NCBI GenBank assembly: GCA_017448795.1
Contig: JAFSKV010000023.1
Location: 1 to 64,000, forward strand
Direction of reading: 5' to 3'
DNA length: 64,000 bases
DNA from: Synergistaceae bacterium
Lineage (GTDB): Bacteria > Synergistota > Synergistia > Synergistales > Aminobacteriaceae
Below the pieces are notes generated by a model. It did no database searches and was not told the DNA's origin. It saw only the letters and a list, made by a program, of their open reading frames with translations. Position numbers and translations under genes: made by a program. This document shows positions 50,214 through 61,897 of this stretch, piece by piece (the stretch's first letter is position 1; each line of letters opens with the position of its first letter).

Positions 50214-51525
50214 CCGGCCTTCCTACAGATACGTATGTGAATCCCCTGCGCCTCATGTCATCCGGCGACCAGAGATTCCTTCCGTCAACAATCAGCGGGC
50301 GGGTCATCAATGACTTCATCCGGGTGAAATCGGGCTGTCGGTAGATGTCCCACTCTGTAACGACTGCCAGAGCGTCCGCGCCGTTCACAGCGTCGTACAT
50401 GTCCTGGACGTAGACGAGTCCCTTCCGTTCGCCGAGCACTGAGCGGGTCTCATCGACTGCGCGGGGGTCTGTGGCCTGGATCTTCGCGCCTGCCTCCAAG
50501 AGCGAGCGTATGAGGACTTGGGCGGGGGCTTCGCGTGTGTCTGAGGTCTTGGGCTTGAAGGCGAGTCCCCAGACTGCTATCACTTTGCCTTCGAGCGTGC
50601 CGAGTTTAGCTGACAGCTTGGCGAACATGGCCGCTTTTGCCCGCTCGTTCACGTCGTCAACCGCTGTTAGAATCTGGGGCTCATACCCTGCCGCCCTCGC
50701 GAAATCCCGCAGCGCCCGGACATCTTTCGGGAAGCATGACCCCCCGTAACCGCACCCGGCGTTGAGGAACTTCTTGCCTATTCTCGCGTCGAGTCCTATT
50801 CCCCGTCTGACACTCTCGACGTCAGCCCCTACATGCTCGCATATCCCGGCTATCTCGTTCATGAATGATATTCTCGTGGCAAGCATGGCGTTGGCGGCGT
50901 ATTTGGACATCTCGGCGGATTTCGTGTCCATGAAGACCAGCTTTGACGGCTCAAGGAACGAGTACATCTCCTCGAATATGCGCCTGCCTTCAGGTGAGTC
51001 GACTCCTATGATGACTCTGTCGGGTTCGAGAAAGTCAGTGAGTGATGAGCCTTCGCGGAGGAACTCAGGGTTTGAGGCCATGAAGAGCTTGTGCTGGACG
51101 TTGCGGGCTTGAAGCTCCTGCGTGATGACGGACTGCACCCGTGTGTTTGTGCCGACCGGGACGGTTGACTTGACGATGACGAGGAGAGACCCGGCCATTC
51201 CCGCGCCTATGTCATGAGCGGCTGACTCTATGTAGGTCATGTTCGCGCTTCCGTCCGGGTTCTGGGGAGTGCCTACGCAGATAAAACACGCGTCAGAGTT
51301 CACGAGGGCTTCGGCTGTCGACTCGGTGAATGAGAGCCTTCCTTCGGCCATGTTGCGCTTCATCATTTCTTCGAGGCCGGGCTCGTAGAAGGGTACGATG
51401 CCTTTGCGGAGCTTTGCGACTCTCTCTGTATTCACGTCAACGCAGGCTACATTGTTGCCATAGCGGGCGAGGCATGTGCCGGTAACGAGACCTACATAGC
51501 CCGTGCCGATTACTGCAAGTTTCAC
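50200..51525 (-). CDS. UDP-glucose/UDP-sugar 6-dehydrogenase
   Basis: 441 residues from GTG 51525, with AGGAGG 9 bases upstream; a longer start is rejected because it precedes this Shine-Dalgarno sequence. N-terminal NAD-binding GTGYVGLVTGTCLARYGNNV, the middle domain with EFLREGSSLTDFLEPDRVI, the catalytic Cys in NAGCGYGGSCFPKDVRAL and the C-terminal UDP-binding AVWGLAFKPKTSDTREAPA. It oxidises UDP-glucose (or a related UDP sugar) to the uronate for surface polysaccharide. No polysaccharide gene adjoins it apart from the broken ligase 11 kb away. Confidence 0.93.
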   Translation of the reverse strand: MKLAVIGTGYVGLVTGTCLARYGNNVACVDVNTERVAKLRKGIVPFYEPGLEEMMKRNMAEGRLSFTESTAEALVNSDACFICVGTPQNPDGSANMTYIESAAHDIGAGMAGSLLVIVKSTVPVGTNTRVQSVITQELQARNVQHKLFMASNPEFLREGSSLTDFLEPDRVIIGVDSPEGRRIFEEMYSFLEPSKLVFMDTKSAEMSKYAANAMLATRISFMNEIAGICEHVGADVESVRRGIGLDARIGKKFLNAGCGYGGSCFPKDVRALRDFARAAGYEPQILTAVDDVNERAKAAMFAKLSAKLGTLEGKVIAVWGLAFKPKTSDTREAPAQVLIRSLLEAGAKIQATDPRAVDETRSVLGERKGLVYVQDMYDAVNGADALAVVTEWDIYRQPDFTRMKSLMTRPLIVDGRNLWSPDDMRRRGFTYVSVGRPDVDA

Positions 51526-51796
51526 TGTGTTAATCCTCCTGTAAGTGTGTGAGATGGGAGAATTATACACTCTGATTTTTGGGATGAAGGAGAGGACTTG
51601 CCTTCTGATTCTGAAACAGGAAGAAGGCTTGCTGCGTGTCCGGGAATCTGGAATGAGACAGGCTGCTCGTGGCTGAAAATTTTTGCCGGCTTTTGTTTTT
51701 CCGGGCGGGAAGTCTGGCGTTTGCCGCCGGGATTATGCGCTGTTATGCACGGCTTGTGAAGTATAATGCGCTGGAAAGGGGATAAGTTTTCAGGGG
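51526..51796. other. Gene-free stretch between UDP-sugar dehydrogenase and tRNA-Leu
   Basis: No convincing gene. It holds a minus-strand TATAAT (51562-51567) that probably starts the dehydrogenase transcript, a hairpin with GCCTTC/GAAGGC arms near 51600-51632, and an isolated plus-strand TATAAT at 51762-51767. A leftward open frame here (51522-51815) lacks a start signal and has atypical composition. Confidence 0.5.
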
Positions 51797-51825
51797 TTGC
51801 AAAAATTTCAAGCACTGTATAAAAT
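51797..51825 (+). promoter_or_regulatory. tRNA-Leu promoter
   Basis: TTGCAA (51797-51802), a 17-base spacer, TAAAAT (51820-51825), 21 bases before the tRNA. Confidence 0.65.
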
Positions 51826-51846
51826 ATTTCCCGCGTTGAAGCGAAC

Positions 51847-51930
51847 GCCCGGGTGGCGGAATTGGTAGACGCGCTAGATTCAGGTTCTAGTGGTCGCGAG
51901 GTCGTGGAGGTTCGAGTCCTCTCTCGGGCA
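51847..51930 (+). tRNA. tRNA-Leu (CAG)
   Basis: 84 bases with the long variable arm of type II tRNA. Acceptor GCCCGGG pairs with CTCGGGC; anticodon arm CTAGA-TTCAGGT-TCTAG gives CAG at 51881-51883; T arm GGAGGTTCGAGTCCTC. CCA is not encoded. No terminator is visible before rpoB. Confidence 0.96.
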
Positions 51931-51962
51931 TAAGATAGCTGATGAGGGTATAATCGTGTTGC

Positions 51963-51991
51963 TTGACATGGTTATACTCTTTTTGTTATCA
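51963..51991 (+). promoter_or_regulatory. Candidate rpoBC promoter
   Basis: TTGACA (51963-51968), a 17-base spacer, TTATCA (51986-51991), 65 bases before rpoB. A TATAAT at 51949-51954 lies just upstream and could belong to another start. Confidence 0.5.
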
Positions 51992-52056
51992 TGCGTCATT
52001 GCACCAAAAGCAAAGATAGAATGTACTGCGGCTTTGCCTAACAGGGGAGGTATAAA

Positions 52057-55000
52057 ATGCCTGAATTTGTGCCAATCAGCAAGACCCGGAAGAGATACAC
52101 TTTCGGCCGCGCGCATGATGTAGTTGATATGCCCGATATGATAGGGGTGCAGAGGGATTCATACCACTGGTTTTATCAGGATGATGTACTGCCGGAAGAA
52201 AGACAATCACAGGGGCTTCAGGAATTACTGGAAGAAGTGTTCCCTATAGAGAGCTATGACGGGGCGTTTGCACTGGAGTTTCTCAGCTATTCAATCGACA
52301 AGCCAAAAATCACAGAAGAAGAAGCAAGACAAAAAGATATGACGTGGGCGCGGCCTATCAAGGCAACAATCCGCCTCACGAACACGAAAACTCAGGTCAG
52401 GAAGGAAGCAAGGGAGATATTCCTCGGAGATTTTCCCGTCATGACCGACCGTGGGACGTTCATCATCAACGGCACAGAGCGTGTTGTGATAAATCAGCTT
52501 GCCCGTTCAGCAGGAATATATTTCACGCACAACTCAGACGGATGCTCGGCCAAGTTAATCCCGGACCGCGGGGCATGGCTTGATTTCGCTATGCCTGAGT
52601 CAGAAAAGGAACTAATCACCGCCAACATCGACAACAGGAAGAAGCTGCCCGTGACACTGCTGCTCAAGGCACTAGGCGCGAGGAACAACGACCATATACT
52701 TGAGCTGCTTGGGATTGAGGCTGTCTTCAGGGAGTATGACTCTGAGCTGAAAGGCTACATGGCCGCGGAGGATGTCCACAATGAGAGGGGGAATCTGATA
52801 GTTTCGCGTGGGACTATTCTTGACGAGGAGCGCATAGCCCTTCTGTACAGCGCGGACAATTCGGAGGGAGCAGGGATTCTTGTTTACGACATGGAGCCCG
52901 CGTTAGCCCGCACGATAGCCAGAGACCCGACAGACAGCCCTGACGAGGCGATAAAGGACATCTTCAAGCGTCTTAAGCCCAACGAGCTGGGAAGGATAGA
53001 GAACGCCCGCGACTATTTCAGGAGTTTGCTACAGGATCCCCGGCGTTACACACTGGGCAGGGTAGGACGCTACAAGCTGAACAGGCGGCTCAATATGGAC
53101 ATCCCTGAAGATGAGCGTCTGCTTAGTCTTGATGATGTAGTCGCTATCGTCAAGGAAATGTTTGCGATGAAAGCAGAGGACAAAATCAGCGATGATATTG
53201 ACCATCTAGGCAACAGGCGGGTGCGTTCAATCGGCGAGCTTTTGCAGAACCAGGTGAGAATCGGACTCCTGAGAATGGAGAGGATAGTACGCGAGAGGAT
53301 GACCACAATCCCGAACCTTGACGAGGTAACCGGGCGTGAACTCATCAACGTTAGGCCTATAGCCGCATGTCTCCGTGAGTTTTTCGGGTCAGGTCAGCTT
53401 TCTCAGTTCATGGATCAGACTAACCCGCTTGCTGAGGTTACGCACAGAAGAAGACTCTCAGCACTCGGACCGGGCGGCCTCAGCCGGGAACGCGCTGGCT
53501 TCGAGGCGAGGGACGTTCACTACACTCACTACGGCAGGGTATGCCCCATTGAGACACCTGAAGGCCCGAACATCGGTCTTGTTTCGTCTCTCACGACATA
53601 CGCCAGCATAAACTCTCACGGCTTCCTTGTTACACCGAGGCGCAAGGTGGAAGGCGGGAAGCTGACGGATGACGTTGTTCTTCTCTCAGCGGATGACGAG
53701 GACAAGAGCTATGTGGCGATGGCAAGCACGAAACTTGAAGCTGACGGCCTCACGATAGCGGGCGACTCATGCCCCACGCGCCACGCGGACGAGATTATAA
53801 CGATGCCGACAGATCTTGTTGATTACATGGACGTTTCACCGCGCCAGATTGTCTCGCCTTCGACAGCGTTAATCCCGTTCCTTGAGCATGACGACGCCAA
53901 CAGGGCATTGATGGGGTCCAACATGCAGCGTCAGGCAGTCCCGCTTCTTGTCCCGGAAGCCCCCAGGGTGGGCACAGGAATCGAGCACAGGATAGCGAGG
54001 GACTCCGGCTCATGCGTAACGGCAAAAGATGACGGTACTGTAACATACGTAGACTCTGACCGCATAAAGATCCGCAACGCAAGAGGCCGCGAGCGCACGT
54101 ATGAGATGATAAAGTTCCGCCGCTCCAACCAGTCGACATTGATTCACCAGAGACCGTTAGTCCGCAAGGGCGAGAATGTCAGCAAGGGCGACATAATAGC
54201 CGACGGCCAAGCAATCGAGAACGGCGAGCTTGCTTTGGGTCATAACGTTCTTGTTGCGTTTGTCCCTTGGGAGGGCTACAACTTCGAGGACGCAATTCTT
54301 CTCAGCGAGAATCTCGTGAAGGAAGACAAATTTTCATCCATACATATAGAAGAGTATGAAATCGAGGCGAGGGAGACCAAACTAGGCCCGGAAGAGATAA
54401 CCCGCGACATCCCCAACGTAGGCGAGGACATGCTGAGGAATCTTGATGATGACGGGATAATCAGGATAGGAGCAGAAGTAGCCGCCGGGGATATTCTCGT
54501 AGGCAAGGTTACACCCAAAGGAGAGTCAGACCAGACCCCGGAGGAAAAGTTATTGCGCGCGATATTCGGCGAGAAAGCCCGCGAAGTCCGCGACAACTCC
54601 CTAAAGCTCCCCAACGGCTCATGGGGGAAAGTAGTTGCCATAAAGCAGATGGACAGGCGCAATTCACCCGAAGCGTTAGGGTCAGGGGTGATACGCTCGG
54701 TGAAGGTATACGTCGCGCAGCGCAGGAAAATCACAGTCGGCGACAAGATGGCAGGCCGTCATGGCAACAAGGGTGTCGTCAGCAGAATTCTTCCCGTTGA
54801 GGATATGCCGTATCTGCCTGACGGGACTCCTGTTGACGTTGTGCTTAACCCGCTCGGTGTTCCCAGCCGCATGAACTTGGGGCAGGTTTTGGAGACCATA
54901 ATGGGATTTGTCGCGCTCAACAACGGCTGGCACGTGTCAACGCCTGTATTTGAGGGCGCGAATGAGAACGAGATTTTCGCCGAGATGAGGAAGATTGCCG

Positions 55001-55764
55001 CCGCGAAATACCCGGATCTGACCGAAGACGGGATGATAACGATACGCGACGGAAGGACTGGCAGGCCGATGGACAAGAAGGTAACAATCGGGTGCATGTA
55101 CATGTTGAAGCTGAATCACCTTGTTGACGACAAGATTCACGCGCGTTCAACTGGGCCTTACAGCCTCATCACCCAGCAGCCTCTTGGAGGAAAGGCGCAA
55201 TTCGGAGGCCAGAGGTTCGGCGAGATGGAAGTGTGGGCGCTTGAGGGCTACGGAGCCGCGAACGTATTGCAGGAGATTCTGACAGTGAAATCCGACGACA
55301 TCAGGGGACGCGACAAGACATATGAGCGCATCGTGAAGGGTCAGAGCCTCGTGAAGCCGGGTGTTCCTGAGAGTTTCAGGGTTCTCGTGAAGGAATTGCA
55401 GGGATTGGGGCTTGACGTGGAAGTTGAGTTTGACGACGGCACGCACGGGGATATACCTATAGAGGATGACGAGAAGTCGATTTTCACCGGTAAGCCGCCT
55501 GAGATGTTCTCATCTCCCAGAAAGCCTAGAAAGTCCCGCGCAAAACCCCAGCAGTCTGCCGCGCCAGAAGCTGATATTCTGTCAGAAGCTCCCGCGCCTG
55601 ATACTGAAACTATGCCGGAAATTGCTGATATTTTCGACAGCGACAGCACAGAGCCTACAGAAGAGGAACTTGCGAACCTGACAGAAGAAGAGATGCTGCT
55701 CGGCGATGATGACAGGAAGAAACAAGGCGTACCCGGAATATTTGACGACACTGAAGGCATCTGA
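52057..55764 (+). CDS. rpoB: RNA polymerase beta subunit
   Basis: 1235 residues; GGGAGGT 6 bases before ATG. Landmarks: the rifampicin-region [19 protein letters not shown] followed by [50 protein letters not shown] and the C-terminal clamp region [20 protein letters not shown]. The residues matching E. coli D516, H526 and S531 are unchanged. The last 90 residues form a Pro/Glu/Asp-rich acidic tail ([20 protein letters not shown]) beyond the usual end. rpoC follows 17 bases downstream. Confidence 0.98.
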   Translation: MPEFVPISKTRKRYTFGRAHDVVDMPDMIGVQRDSYHWFYQDDVLPEERQSQGLQELLEEVFPIESYDGAFALEFLSYSIDKPKITEEEARQKDMTWARPIKATIRLTNTKTQVRKEAREIFLGDFPVMTDRGTFIINGTERVVINQLARSAGIYFTHNSDGCSAKLIPDRGAWLDFAMPESEKELITANIDNRKKLPVTLLLKALGARNNDHILELLGIEAVFREYDSELKGYMAAEDVHNERGNLIVSRGTILDEERIALLYSADNSEGAGILVYDMEPALARTIARDPTDSPDEAIKDIFKRLKPNELGRIENARDYFRSLLQDPRRYTLGRVGRYKLNRRLNMDIPEDERLLSLDDVVAIVKEMFAMKAEDKISDDIDHLGNRRVRSIGELLQNQVRIGLLRMERIVRERMTTIPNLDEVTGRELINVRPIAACLREFFGSGQLSQFMDQTNPLAEVTHRRRLSALGPGGLSRERAGFEARDVHYTHYGRVCPIETPEGPNIGLVSSLTTYASINSHGFLVTPRRKVEGGKLTDDVVLLSADDEDKSYVAMASTKLEADGLTIAGDSCPTRHADEIITMPTDLVDYMDVSPRQIVSPSTALIPFLEHDDANRALMGSNMQRQAVPLLVPEAPRVGTGIEHRIARDSGSCVTAKDDGTVTYVDSDRIKIRNARGRERTYEMIKFRRSNQSTLIHQRPLVRKGENVSKGDIIADGQAIENGELALGHNVLVAFVPWEGYNFEDAILLSENLVKEDKFSSIHIEEYEIEARETKLGPEEITRDIPNVGEDMLRNLDDDGIIRIGAEVAAGDILVGKVTPKGESDQTPEEKLLRAIFGEKAREVRDNSLKLPNGSWGKVVAIKQMDRRNSPEALGSGVIRSVKVYVAQRRKITVGDKMAGRHGNKGVVSRILPVEDMPYLPDGTPVDVVLNPLGVPSRMNLGQVLETIMGFVALNNGWHVSTPVFEGANENEIFAEMRKIAAAKYPDLTEDGMITIRDGRTGRPMDKKVTIGCMYMLKLNHLVDDKIHARSTGPYSLITQQPLGGKAQFGGQRFGEMEVWALEGYGAANVLQEILTVKSDDIRGRDKTYERIVKGQSLVKPGVPESFRVLVKELQGLGLDVEVEFDDGTHGDIPIEDDEKSIFTGKPPEMFSSPRKPRKSRAKPQQSAAPEADILSEAPAPDTETMPEIADIFDSDSTEPTEEELANLTEEEMLLGDDDRKKQGVPGIFDDTEGI

Positions 55765-55781
55765 GAGGGGGAAATTCAGAC

Positions 55782-58700
55782 TTGGCAAAGAGAAAAGAGA
55801 TAACAGGAGTGCGCATCAAGCTGGCCACGCCGGAAAGGATACACGCTATTTCCAAAGGCGAGGTACTAAAGCCTGAGACGATAAATTACCGCACATTGAG
55901 GCCTGAGACTGACGGGCTTTTCTGCGAGCGCATATTCGGCCCGACAAGAAGCTACGAATGCAAATGCGGGAAATACAAGAGGAGCGGCCCCAAGTTCAAG
56001 GGCGTAATCTGCGAACACTGCGGGGTTGAAGTTACAGACAACAGAGTCCGCCGTGAGAGGATGGGGCATATTGACCTTGCTGTTCCTGTCGTACATATCT
56101 GGTATCTGCGCGGGATTCCCAGCCGTCTCAGTCTTCTTCTTGGGACGAGCGCAAAGGATCTTGAGCGCGTGATATATTTTGCCCCCCTCAAGAAGCCGGA
56201 GAAAGCCTACAAGGTTACAGCGACAAGCAGGCCTGATCTTGTGGCGGAAGGCGCGGTTATCCCGGCTACTGAGATGAAGATTCACGAGCATTATGACCCG
56301 GAATTTCGCTGTGAGAAGGCCTACGTTATCGATGAGATGCTGAGTATCCCGCTCAACGTGGGCGACATAATTTCAGCGGCTCAGGTCTCAAAGTACAAGA
56401 CAGAATACGGCGATGAGAGCCTCCGGGCAGAGCCGGCGTTTGTCCTCACTGAGGCTTCGGAGGAATTAGGACTTGAGGCGGGCGCAATTGTCCCGGCGTC
56501 GAAAGCCCCGGACTCAGCGGAGCGGGCGAAAACAGGCAGCAATGACGCGTTCATAGTCACAGGGGCGGTCAAGGTTCATGTTGACGGGCAGGAGCTGTCC
56601 AAGGGAAAAATCTTGTCTGAGTCTGAGATGAAGAAGGCTCATGAGCTTTACCCGGAGCTTTTCCCGGAAGGCAAGGAGAGGACCGAGCTTGAGCAGTGCA
56701 GCGTTGTTGTTGATGACCCGTGCCACTTGGTTATATTGCCCGGAAGTTCTCCGTTTGAACAGGGTGATGTGATATTCGAGCATCAGCAGAAACTGTGCAA
56801 GGCCTACGATGACAGGTTTGACGCTGGAATCGGAGCGGACGGAGTATTAGCACTCATCAATAGGCTTGATCTTGACTTCCTCGCCGACTCTCTCAGGGAG
56901 CAGATAGCGGACACGACAGGCCAGAAGAAGCGCAAGCTCATCAAGCGTCTTCAGGTTACAGAGGACTTCAGGAAGAGCGACTCTCAGCCCCAGTCCATGA
57001 TACTCACCGTCCTTCCAGTGATACCGCCGGATTTGAGGCCTCTCGTTCAGCTCGACGGAGGAAGATTCGCAACGAGCGACCTCAACGACTTATACCGCCG
57101 TGTAATCAACCGCAATAACAGGCTCAAGAAACTTCAGCAGCTCAACGCCCCCGAAATCATCATCAGGAACGAAAAGAGGATGCTTCAGGAATGTGTTGAC
57201 GCTCTCATAGACAACGGCAGAGTCGGCAAGGCTGTACTCGGTGCAGGTAACAGGCCGCTGAAGAGCCTCACGGATTTGCTGCGCGGGAAAAAGGGACGCT
57301 TCCGCCAGAATTTGCTGGGCAAGCGCGTCGACTACTCCGGGCGTTCGGTCATAGTCATCGGCCCACAGCTCAAGATCTATCAGTGCGGACTCCCCAAGCA
57401 GATGGCACTTGAACTCTTCAAGCCGTTTGTCATCCGCAGGCTCGTTGAAGGAGGACTGGCCCCCAACGTCAAGAACGCAAAGAGACGAATCGAGAAAGGC
57501 GGCGGCGAAATATGGGAGATTCTGGAGAACATCATTAAGGATCATCCCGTAATGCTCAACCGCGCGCCTACCCTTCACCGTCTCGGCATTCAGGCGTTCG
57601 AGCCCGTCTTAATGGAGGGCAAGGCTATCAGGCTTCATCCTATGGTCTGCACGGCTTTCAACGCTGACTTTGACGGCGACCAGATGGCAGTACACGTTCC
57701 GTTGAGCATTGAGGCGCAGGCTGAGGCACGTCTTCTCATGTTGTCAGCCAACAACCTCCTTTCACCAGCAAGCGGAAGGCCAGTGGTTACTCCCACGCAG
57801 GATATTGTTCTTGGCGTGTATTACCTGACCGACATGCGCGAAGGACTCAAGGGCGACGGAAGCCACTTTATGGACATGGATGATGTACTGTCGGCAATCT
57901 CGCACGGCACTGTCCACGTAAACGCGAGAATCTGGCTCAAGGAGAACCCGGAATTATGGGGGCATCCCAAGGGACGAAGGAAGTACAGCAACGGTGCGGA
58001 CGCGGTTATCGCTGAGAGTTTCGAGGACGTACAGGGAACTACACACGCGGTGTTCTTCGAGACCAGCCCGGGACGAGTTCTCTTCAATACAAAGATTGCA
58101 CCCCAGCTGAGATTCGTGAATGAGCAGCTCGGCAAAAAGAAAATCGGCAGGCTTCTTGATGACGCTTACGACAAGGTAGACAGGCCCGGAGTCGTTGAGA
58201 TGCTTGACGAGATAAAATCTCTCGGCTACCACTGGGCGGCAAGGAGCGGAATCAGCTTCGGAGTCCAAGCCGTCAGAATCCCGGACGAGAAAGCCGAAAT
58301 TACCCGCGCAACTCAGGCAGAAGACGACACCGCCAAAGAGAACTACGAGATGGGACTCTTGACGTATGACGAGTATCTTGACCAGAAGAGCAAGCTGTGG
58401 GCTGAAGCTACGAGGGACATTGCGGACAGCATAGAGGCTCACATGACAGAAGATAACCCCGTCCGCATGATGGTCGACTCAGGGGCGCGGGGCTCCAAGG
58501 GTCAGCTTGGGCAGATGGCAGGAATACGCGGGCTCATGGCCGACCCTACAGGAAAGACAATAGACTACCCAATCACGGCGAATTTCCGCGAGGGTATGAA
58601 CATGCTTGAGTACTTCATATCGACCCACGGCGCGAGGAAAGGGCTTGCTGACACCGCGCTTAGGACGGCGAAATCAGGCTACCTTACGAGAAGGCTTGTT

Positions 58701-60956
58701 GACGTTTCTCAGGATCTCATCATCACAGAGCATGACTGCGGGACAACAAAGGGCATCTGCATACGTCCCCTCATAAGCGAAGGCAAGACCATGATAGGAA
58801 TCGCCGAAAGAATCGCAGGACGCACATCACTCCATGACATAGAAGCAAACGGTGAGCTTATCGTGAAATCAGGCGACATAATCACAGAAGCCCTCGCGAA
58901 AAAAATCGAGGCCGCCGGGATTGATGAGGTATGGGTCAGAAGCCCCCTTGCCTGCGCGCTGAAGAAGGGAGTCTGCCAGAAGTGCTACGGACATGACCTA
59001 TCGTCAAGAAAGCTAGTCCCAATAGGCGAGGCTGTAGGAGTTGTTGCGGCTCAGTCAATCGGTGAACCGGGTACTCAGCTCACTATGAGGACGTTCCACA
59101 CAGGCGGAGTGCGTTCGGCTGAGGACATAACGCAGGGTCTTCCGAGAATCGAACAGCTGTTTGAAGTCAGGAGGCCGCGCAAGGTCTGCATACTGGCCGG
59201 GATAGAAGGGCGCATCAAGGAAATCATCACTGAGGGGAAGCGCAAGGTCATAATCGAGGACGATGAAGGAAACACGATAACCCACGCGATCCCTTCAGGT
59301 CAGGACATCCGCGAGGGTATAGAAGTCGGCATGGAAGTCGGGAAGCTGACAGCCCTCACAGAAGGAAGCATTGACCCTCAGCAGCTGCTTGAAGTTGAAG
59401 GTATTGACGCTGTGCAGAAGATGCTTGTGGATGAAATACAGTACGTCTACCATTCACAGGGCGTGAGCATCAACAACAAGCACATAGAAGTGATACTGAG
59501 GAAAGTTGCCCCCCTCAACAAAGTACGTGTGATTGAAGAGGGTGATACTTCATTCGTTGCCGGCGACATGATATGGGAAGATGAAGTTGCGAATGTCGAG
59601 AAGGAAATTACGGACGACAACGAGAGGCGCGTGAAGGATGCCGCGGAGAATTTTGCGGGCGATGTTCTTGTTGCGCTTGACAGGCCGGACGAGGAGCTTG
59701 ACCAGTTCGTGGGCCAGCCCCTCACGGAGGAAGTATTGAGGAAGATTCTTACTCCGGGAGTCGCGGTAAAGGCGTTCACCGTCCTTCACGGAAGCTCCGA
59801 GATTGACGTTATAATCGGGAAGTCAGCGTTCAGGAAGAGGATGTTCAACGCGAGGCTTCTCAACGATCTTAATTTCGGCAGGGCGAGGCTGAAGAAGAAT
59901 ATAAACTTGGGCCGGGACGCTCTGAAACTGGTGACGTCAGGAGGCCCTGTAGTCGTCAGGATAAGGCAGAAGGAGAACCTCGACGCGCTCATAGGCATAA
60001 AGTGGCTCGCTGAGGAAGTGGCCATCCCCAAGAAAGACGGCAAGAGGATGGTTGCGGAAAAAGACACCTTCATCACCCCGGAGCGGGCGCAGGCAATAAC
60101 ACAGAGCGGCTTCCGGGACATCAAGGTATGGAACGCTGTGGAACATATCGATGTTACCGAGGGCATCCGCAAGGCTCTTGAGGCTATGGAGCTTGCAGGG
60201 AAAGAAATTTACGAAAACGGCGAGTTTTCCGGGAAGACTGTTGACGCACAGACCCTCGAAGACCTGGCGACAGGCGCGCTTGAGATGATAGAGGCTGACA
60301 CGGGGGACGAGGTCATAACGATAACAAGAGGCGACATTATGAGGAAACTTCTTGCCGCGAAACTCAGGAACAAAATCTACGTCAGCGGCGTGTTCGGTCA
60401 GCAGGAAAAAAGCAGCCCTGACACAGACACAGTATCAGAAGCAGCAGTCCCGGAAGAAAACGAACCGGAAGAAGCTAGGGTAAACATCACGGGAGGGGTT
60501 GAGCTGAAAGCCGAAGCAATAGCCGCAATTGCCGCGATGAATCCGCTGGAGTTGTGGGTGAGAGCCTCGAACTCAAAGCCTGAAACTGTGCATCTCATAC
60601 GCGAATACACGTTTGTCCAGAGAATGCGCGAGTTCCCGGAATGCAGGCCGTTCATTCACGGGATCACTAAGGCGGCTCTTGCTACTGACAGCTTCCTTAG
60701 CGCGGCTTCGTTCCAGCAGACGGCTCAGGTTCTCGCGGGGGCGGCCGTGAAGGGCGAGATGGATCCTTTGAGCGGCCTCAAGGAGAATGTCATCATAGGG
60801 CATCTCATCCCGGCAGGAACAGGGGCGGAGGCTTTCAGGAGCATAGCCTACAGGTCAGACGGAAGGCCGAGGTTCCGCATGTTCTCGCCGAAAGCAGGCA
60901 CTGAGGCATCAAAACCTGAACCTGTGCTGGAAAGCAAAGACATATTCACCGAGTAA
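55782..60956 (+). CDS. rpoC: RNA polymerase beta' subunit with large N-terminal insertion
   Basis: 1724 residues from TTG 55782. The zinc-binding segment [21 protein letters not shown] comes first in shortened form (four Cys), then the insertion. The active-site motif is [12 protein letters not shown], followed by the bridge-helix/trigger-loop region and [20 protein letters not shown]. Between VIYFAPL (about 133) and [12 protein letters not shown] (about 347) lie about 200 residues where E. coli has about 25; similar insertions are known in Thermus and Thermotoga. A Pro/Glu-rich stretch near 1550 ([17 protein letters not shown]) precedes further C-terminal residues. A strong terminator follows. 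Confidence 0.97.
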   Translation: MAKRKEITGVRIKLATPERIHAISKGEVLKPETINYRTLRPETDGLFCERIFGPTRSYECKCGKYKRSGPKFKGVICEHCGVEVTDNRVRRERMGHIDLAVPVVHIWYLRGIPSRLSLLLGTSAKDLERVIYFAPLKKPEKAYKVTATSRPDLVAEGAVIPATEMKIHEHYDPEFRCEKAYVIDEMLSIPLNVGDIISAAQVSKYKTEYGDESLRAEPAFVLTEASEELGLEAGAIVPASKAPDSAERAKTGSNDAFIVTGAVKVHVDGQELSKGKILSESEMKKAHELYPELFPEGKERTELEQCSVVVDDPCHLVILPGSSPFEQGDVIFEHQQKLCKAYDDRFDAGIGADGVLALINRLDLDFLADSLREQIADTTGQKKRKLIKRLQVTEDFRKSDSQPQSMILTVLPVIPPDLRPLVQLDGGRFATSDLNDLYRRVINRNNRLKKLQQLNAPEIIIRNEKRMLQECVDALIDNGRVGKAVLGAGNRPLKSLTDLLRGKKGRFRQNLLGKRVDYSGRSVIVIGPQLKIYQCGLPKQMALELFKPFVIRRLVEGGLAPNVKNAKRRIEKGGGEIWEILENIIKDHPVMLNRAPTLHRLGIQAFEPVLMEGKAIRLHPMVCTAFNADFDGDQMAVHVPLSIEAQAEARLLMLSANNLLSPASGRPVVTPTQDIVLGVYYLTDMREGLKGDGSHFMDMDDVLSAISHGTVHVNARIWLKENPELWGHPKGRRKYSNGADAVIAESFEDVQGTTHAVFFETSPGRVLFNTKIAPQLRFVNEQLGKKKIGRLLDDAYDKVDRPGVVEMLDEIKSLGYHWAARSGISFGVQAVRIPDEKAEITRATQAEDDTAKENYEMGLLTYDEYLDQKSKLWAEATRDIADSIEAHMTEDNPVRMMVDSGARGSKGQLGQMAGIRGLMADPTGKTIDYPITANFREGMNMLEYFISTHGARKGLADTALRTAKSGYLTRRLVDVSQDLIITEHDCGTTKGICIRPLISEGKTMIGIAERIAGRTSLHDIEANGELIVKSGDIITEALAKKIEAAGIDEVWVRSPLACALKKGVCQKCYGHDLSSRKLVPIGEAVGVVAAQSIGEPGTQLTMRTFHTGGVRSAEDITQGLPRIEQLFEVRRPRKVCILAGIEGRIKEIITEGKRKVIIEDDEGNTITHAIPSGQDIREGIEVGMEVGKLTALTEGSIDPQQLLEVEGIDAVQKMLVDEIQYVYHSQGVSINNKHIEVILRKVAPLNKVRVIEEGDTSFVAGDMIWEDEVANVEKEITDDNERRVKDAAENFAGDVLVALDRPDEELDQFVGQPLTEEVLRKILTPGVAVKAFTVLHGSSEIDVIIGKSAFRKRMFNARLLNDLNFGRARLKKNINLGRDALKLVTSGGPVVVRIRQKENLDALIGIKWLAEEVAIPKKDGKRMVAEKDTFITPERAQAITQSGFRDIKVWNAVEHIDVTEGIRKALEAMELAGKEIYENGEFSGKTVDAQTLEDLATGALEMIEADTGDEVITITRGDIMRKLLAAKLRNKIYVSGVFGQQEKSSPDTDTVSEAAVPEENEPEEARVNITGGVELKAEAIAAIAAMNPLELWVRASNSKPETVHLIREYTFVQRMREFPECRPFIHGITKAALATDSFLSAASFQQTAQVLAGAAVKGEMDPLSGLKENVIIGHLIPAGTGAEAFRSIAYRSDGRPRFRMFSPKAGTEASKPEPVLESKDIFTE

Positions 60957-60973
60957 TTCACGCCGGAAAATTT

Positions 60974-61009
60974 ATCCCCCCAGTCTCAAAAGGCCGGGGG
61001 GATTTTTTT
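60974..61009 (+). terminator. rpoBC terminator
   Basis: ATCCCCCC (60974-60981) pairs with GGGGGGAT (60996-61003), then a run of seven T. Confidence 0.9.
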
Positions 61010-61014
61010 ATGCC

Positions 61015-61884
61015 CTAGTATCTCAGTCCGTATGAAGGGTAATATATACGCTCATCGTTGAGACCCTCTTTCTGCTCCTCAAGGGCGCGCCGTCCCTCGT
61101 TTCCCATTTCTTTGGCAAGTATGGATGTCAGGACGTGAACAGCAAACATTGAGCCTATGAGGCTGCTTCCGAACAAGGGAGAATTGTCGCTCACGTAGAA
61201 GTGCATTGAGGCATGTGCGCAGACTGGAGCGGCAGGGCTGTCTGTTATCGCCGCAATCTGAGTCCCGCGCGAGGCAATCTGCGAGGCCGCTTCCGTAACT
61301 TCTATCACATAGCTGGGAAGCTCGCATACTATGAGCATGTCAGACTCTCCGATGCTCCTAGACTGTTCGAGCAGAGACAAAGACCCCCTGCGCATGAGTA
61401 CGCTTTTGAGTCCCAGCTCGGCAAAACGTGTATATAGCCATTCAGCAGGCATTGACGAAATTCCCCAGCCCATGCAGTATATAGACGCTGAAGCAAGGGC
61501 GGCACGGCAGAAGTTTTTGACATCCTCACTGTTTGCCGAAATGTTCCTGTAGGTCTCGTCTATATTGGCCTGCTCTATGCGGCATAATTTGAGGGCGGTG
61601 TCTGTTCCTGCGTCGGGGAACATGTCAGACGATGAGGGGATAACTTGGTTGAGCAGCTTTTTCTTGAGCGTGTTCTTGAGGTCAGCATAGCCGTCAAAAC
61701 CCAGCATTCTCGCCACACGCACAAGCTGGGCGCGTGAGACGGATAGTTTTTCGGCTGTCTCACTGATTGAGTGAAATGCTATCTCAGGAGAATTGCCAAG
61801 AATGTACTCTGCTACTCTTCTTGTTTTGGCCGGGAAATGTTCCAGCCTTCCCCGTATTTTGTCTTCAAGCCGCTGAATGTCCAT
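61015..61884 (-). CDS. RpiR/MurR-family transcription regulator
   Basis: 289 residues from ATG 61884 (MDIQRLEDKIRGRL); a longer frame start at 61965 overlaps the upstream gene. HTH_6 domain at 1-75 with AFHSISETAEKLSVSRAQLV and MLGFDGYADLKNTL. SIS sugar-phosphate-binding domain at about 115-260 (IYCMGWGISSMPAEWLYTRF, ADMLIVCELPSYVIEVTEAA-type strand). It senses a phosphosugar or related ligand. The upstream gene (13 bases before) is a tandem OB-fold protein, an odd partner. Confidence 0.87.
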   Translation of the reverse strand: MDIQRLEDKIRGRLEHFPAKTRRVAEYILGNSPEIAFHSISETAEKLSVSRAQLVRVARMLGFDGYADLKNTLKKKLLNQVIPSSSDMFPDAGTDTALKLCRIEQANIDETYRNISANSEDVKNFCRAALASASIYCMGWGISSMPAEWLYTRFAELGLKSVLMRRGSLSLLEQSRSIGESDMLIVCELPSYVIEVTEAASQIASRGTQIAAITDSPAAPVCAHASMHFYVSDNSPLFGSSLIGSMFAVHVLTSILAKEMGNEGRRALEEQKEGLNDERIYYPSYGLRY

Positions 61885-61897
61885 AATATCATCTCGC

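Noticed and set aside
51522-51815. Leftward gene between UDP-sugar dehydrogenase and tRNA-Leu
   Set aside because: No Shine-Dalgarno sequence, Pro/Ser-rich random-like composition, and overlap with the tRNA promoter region.
53380-53560. Rifampicin-resistance substitution in rpoB
   Set aside because: Residues matching the main resistance positions (D516, H526, S531 in E. coli numbering) are unchanged; only the N518-equivalent differs (Thr).
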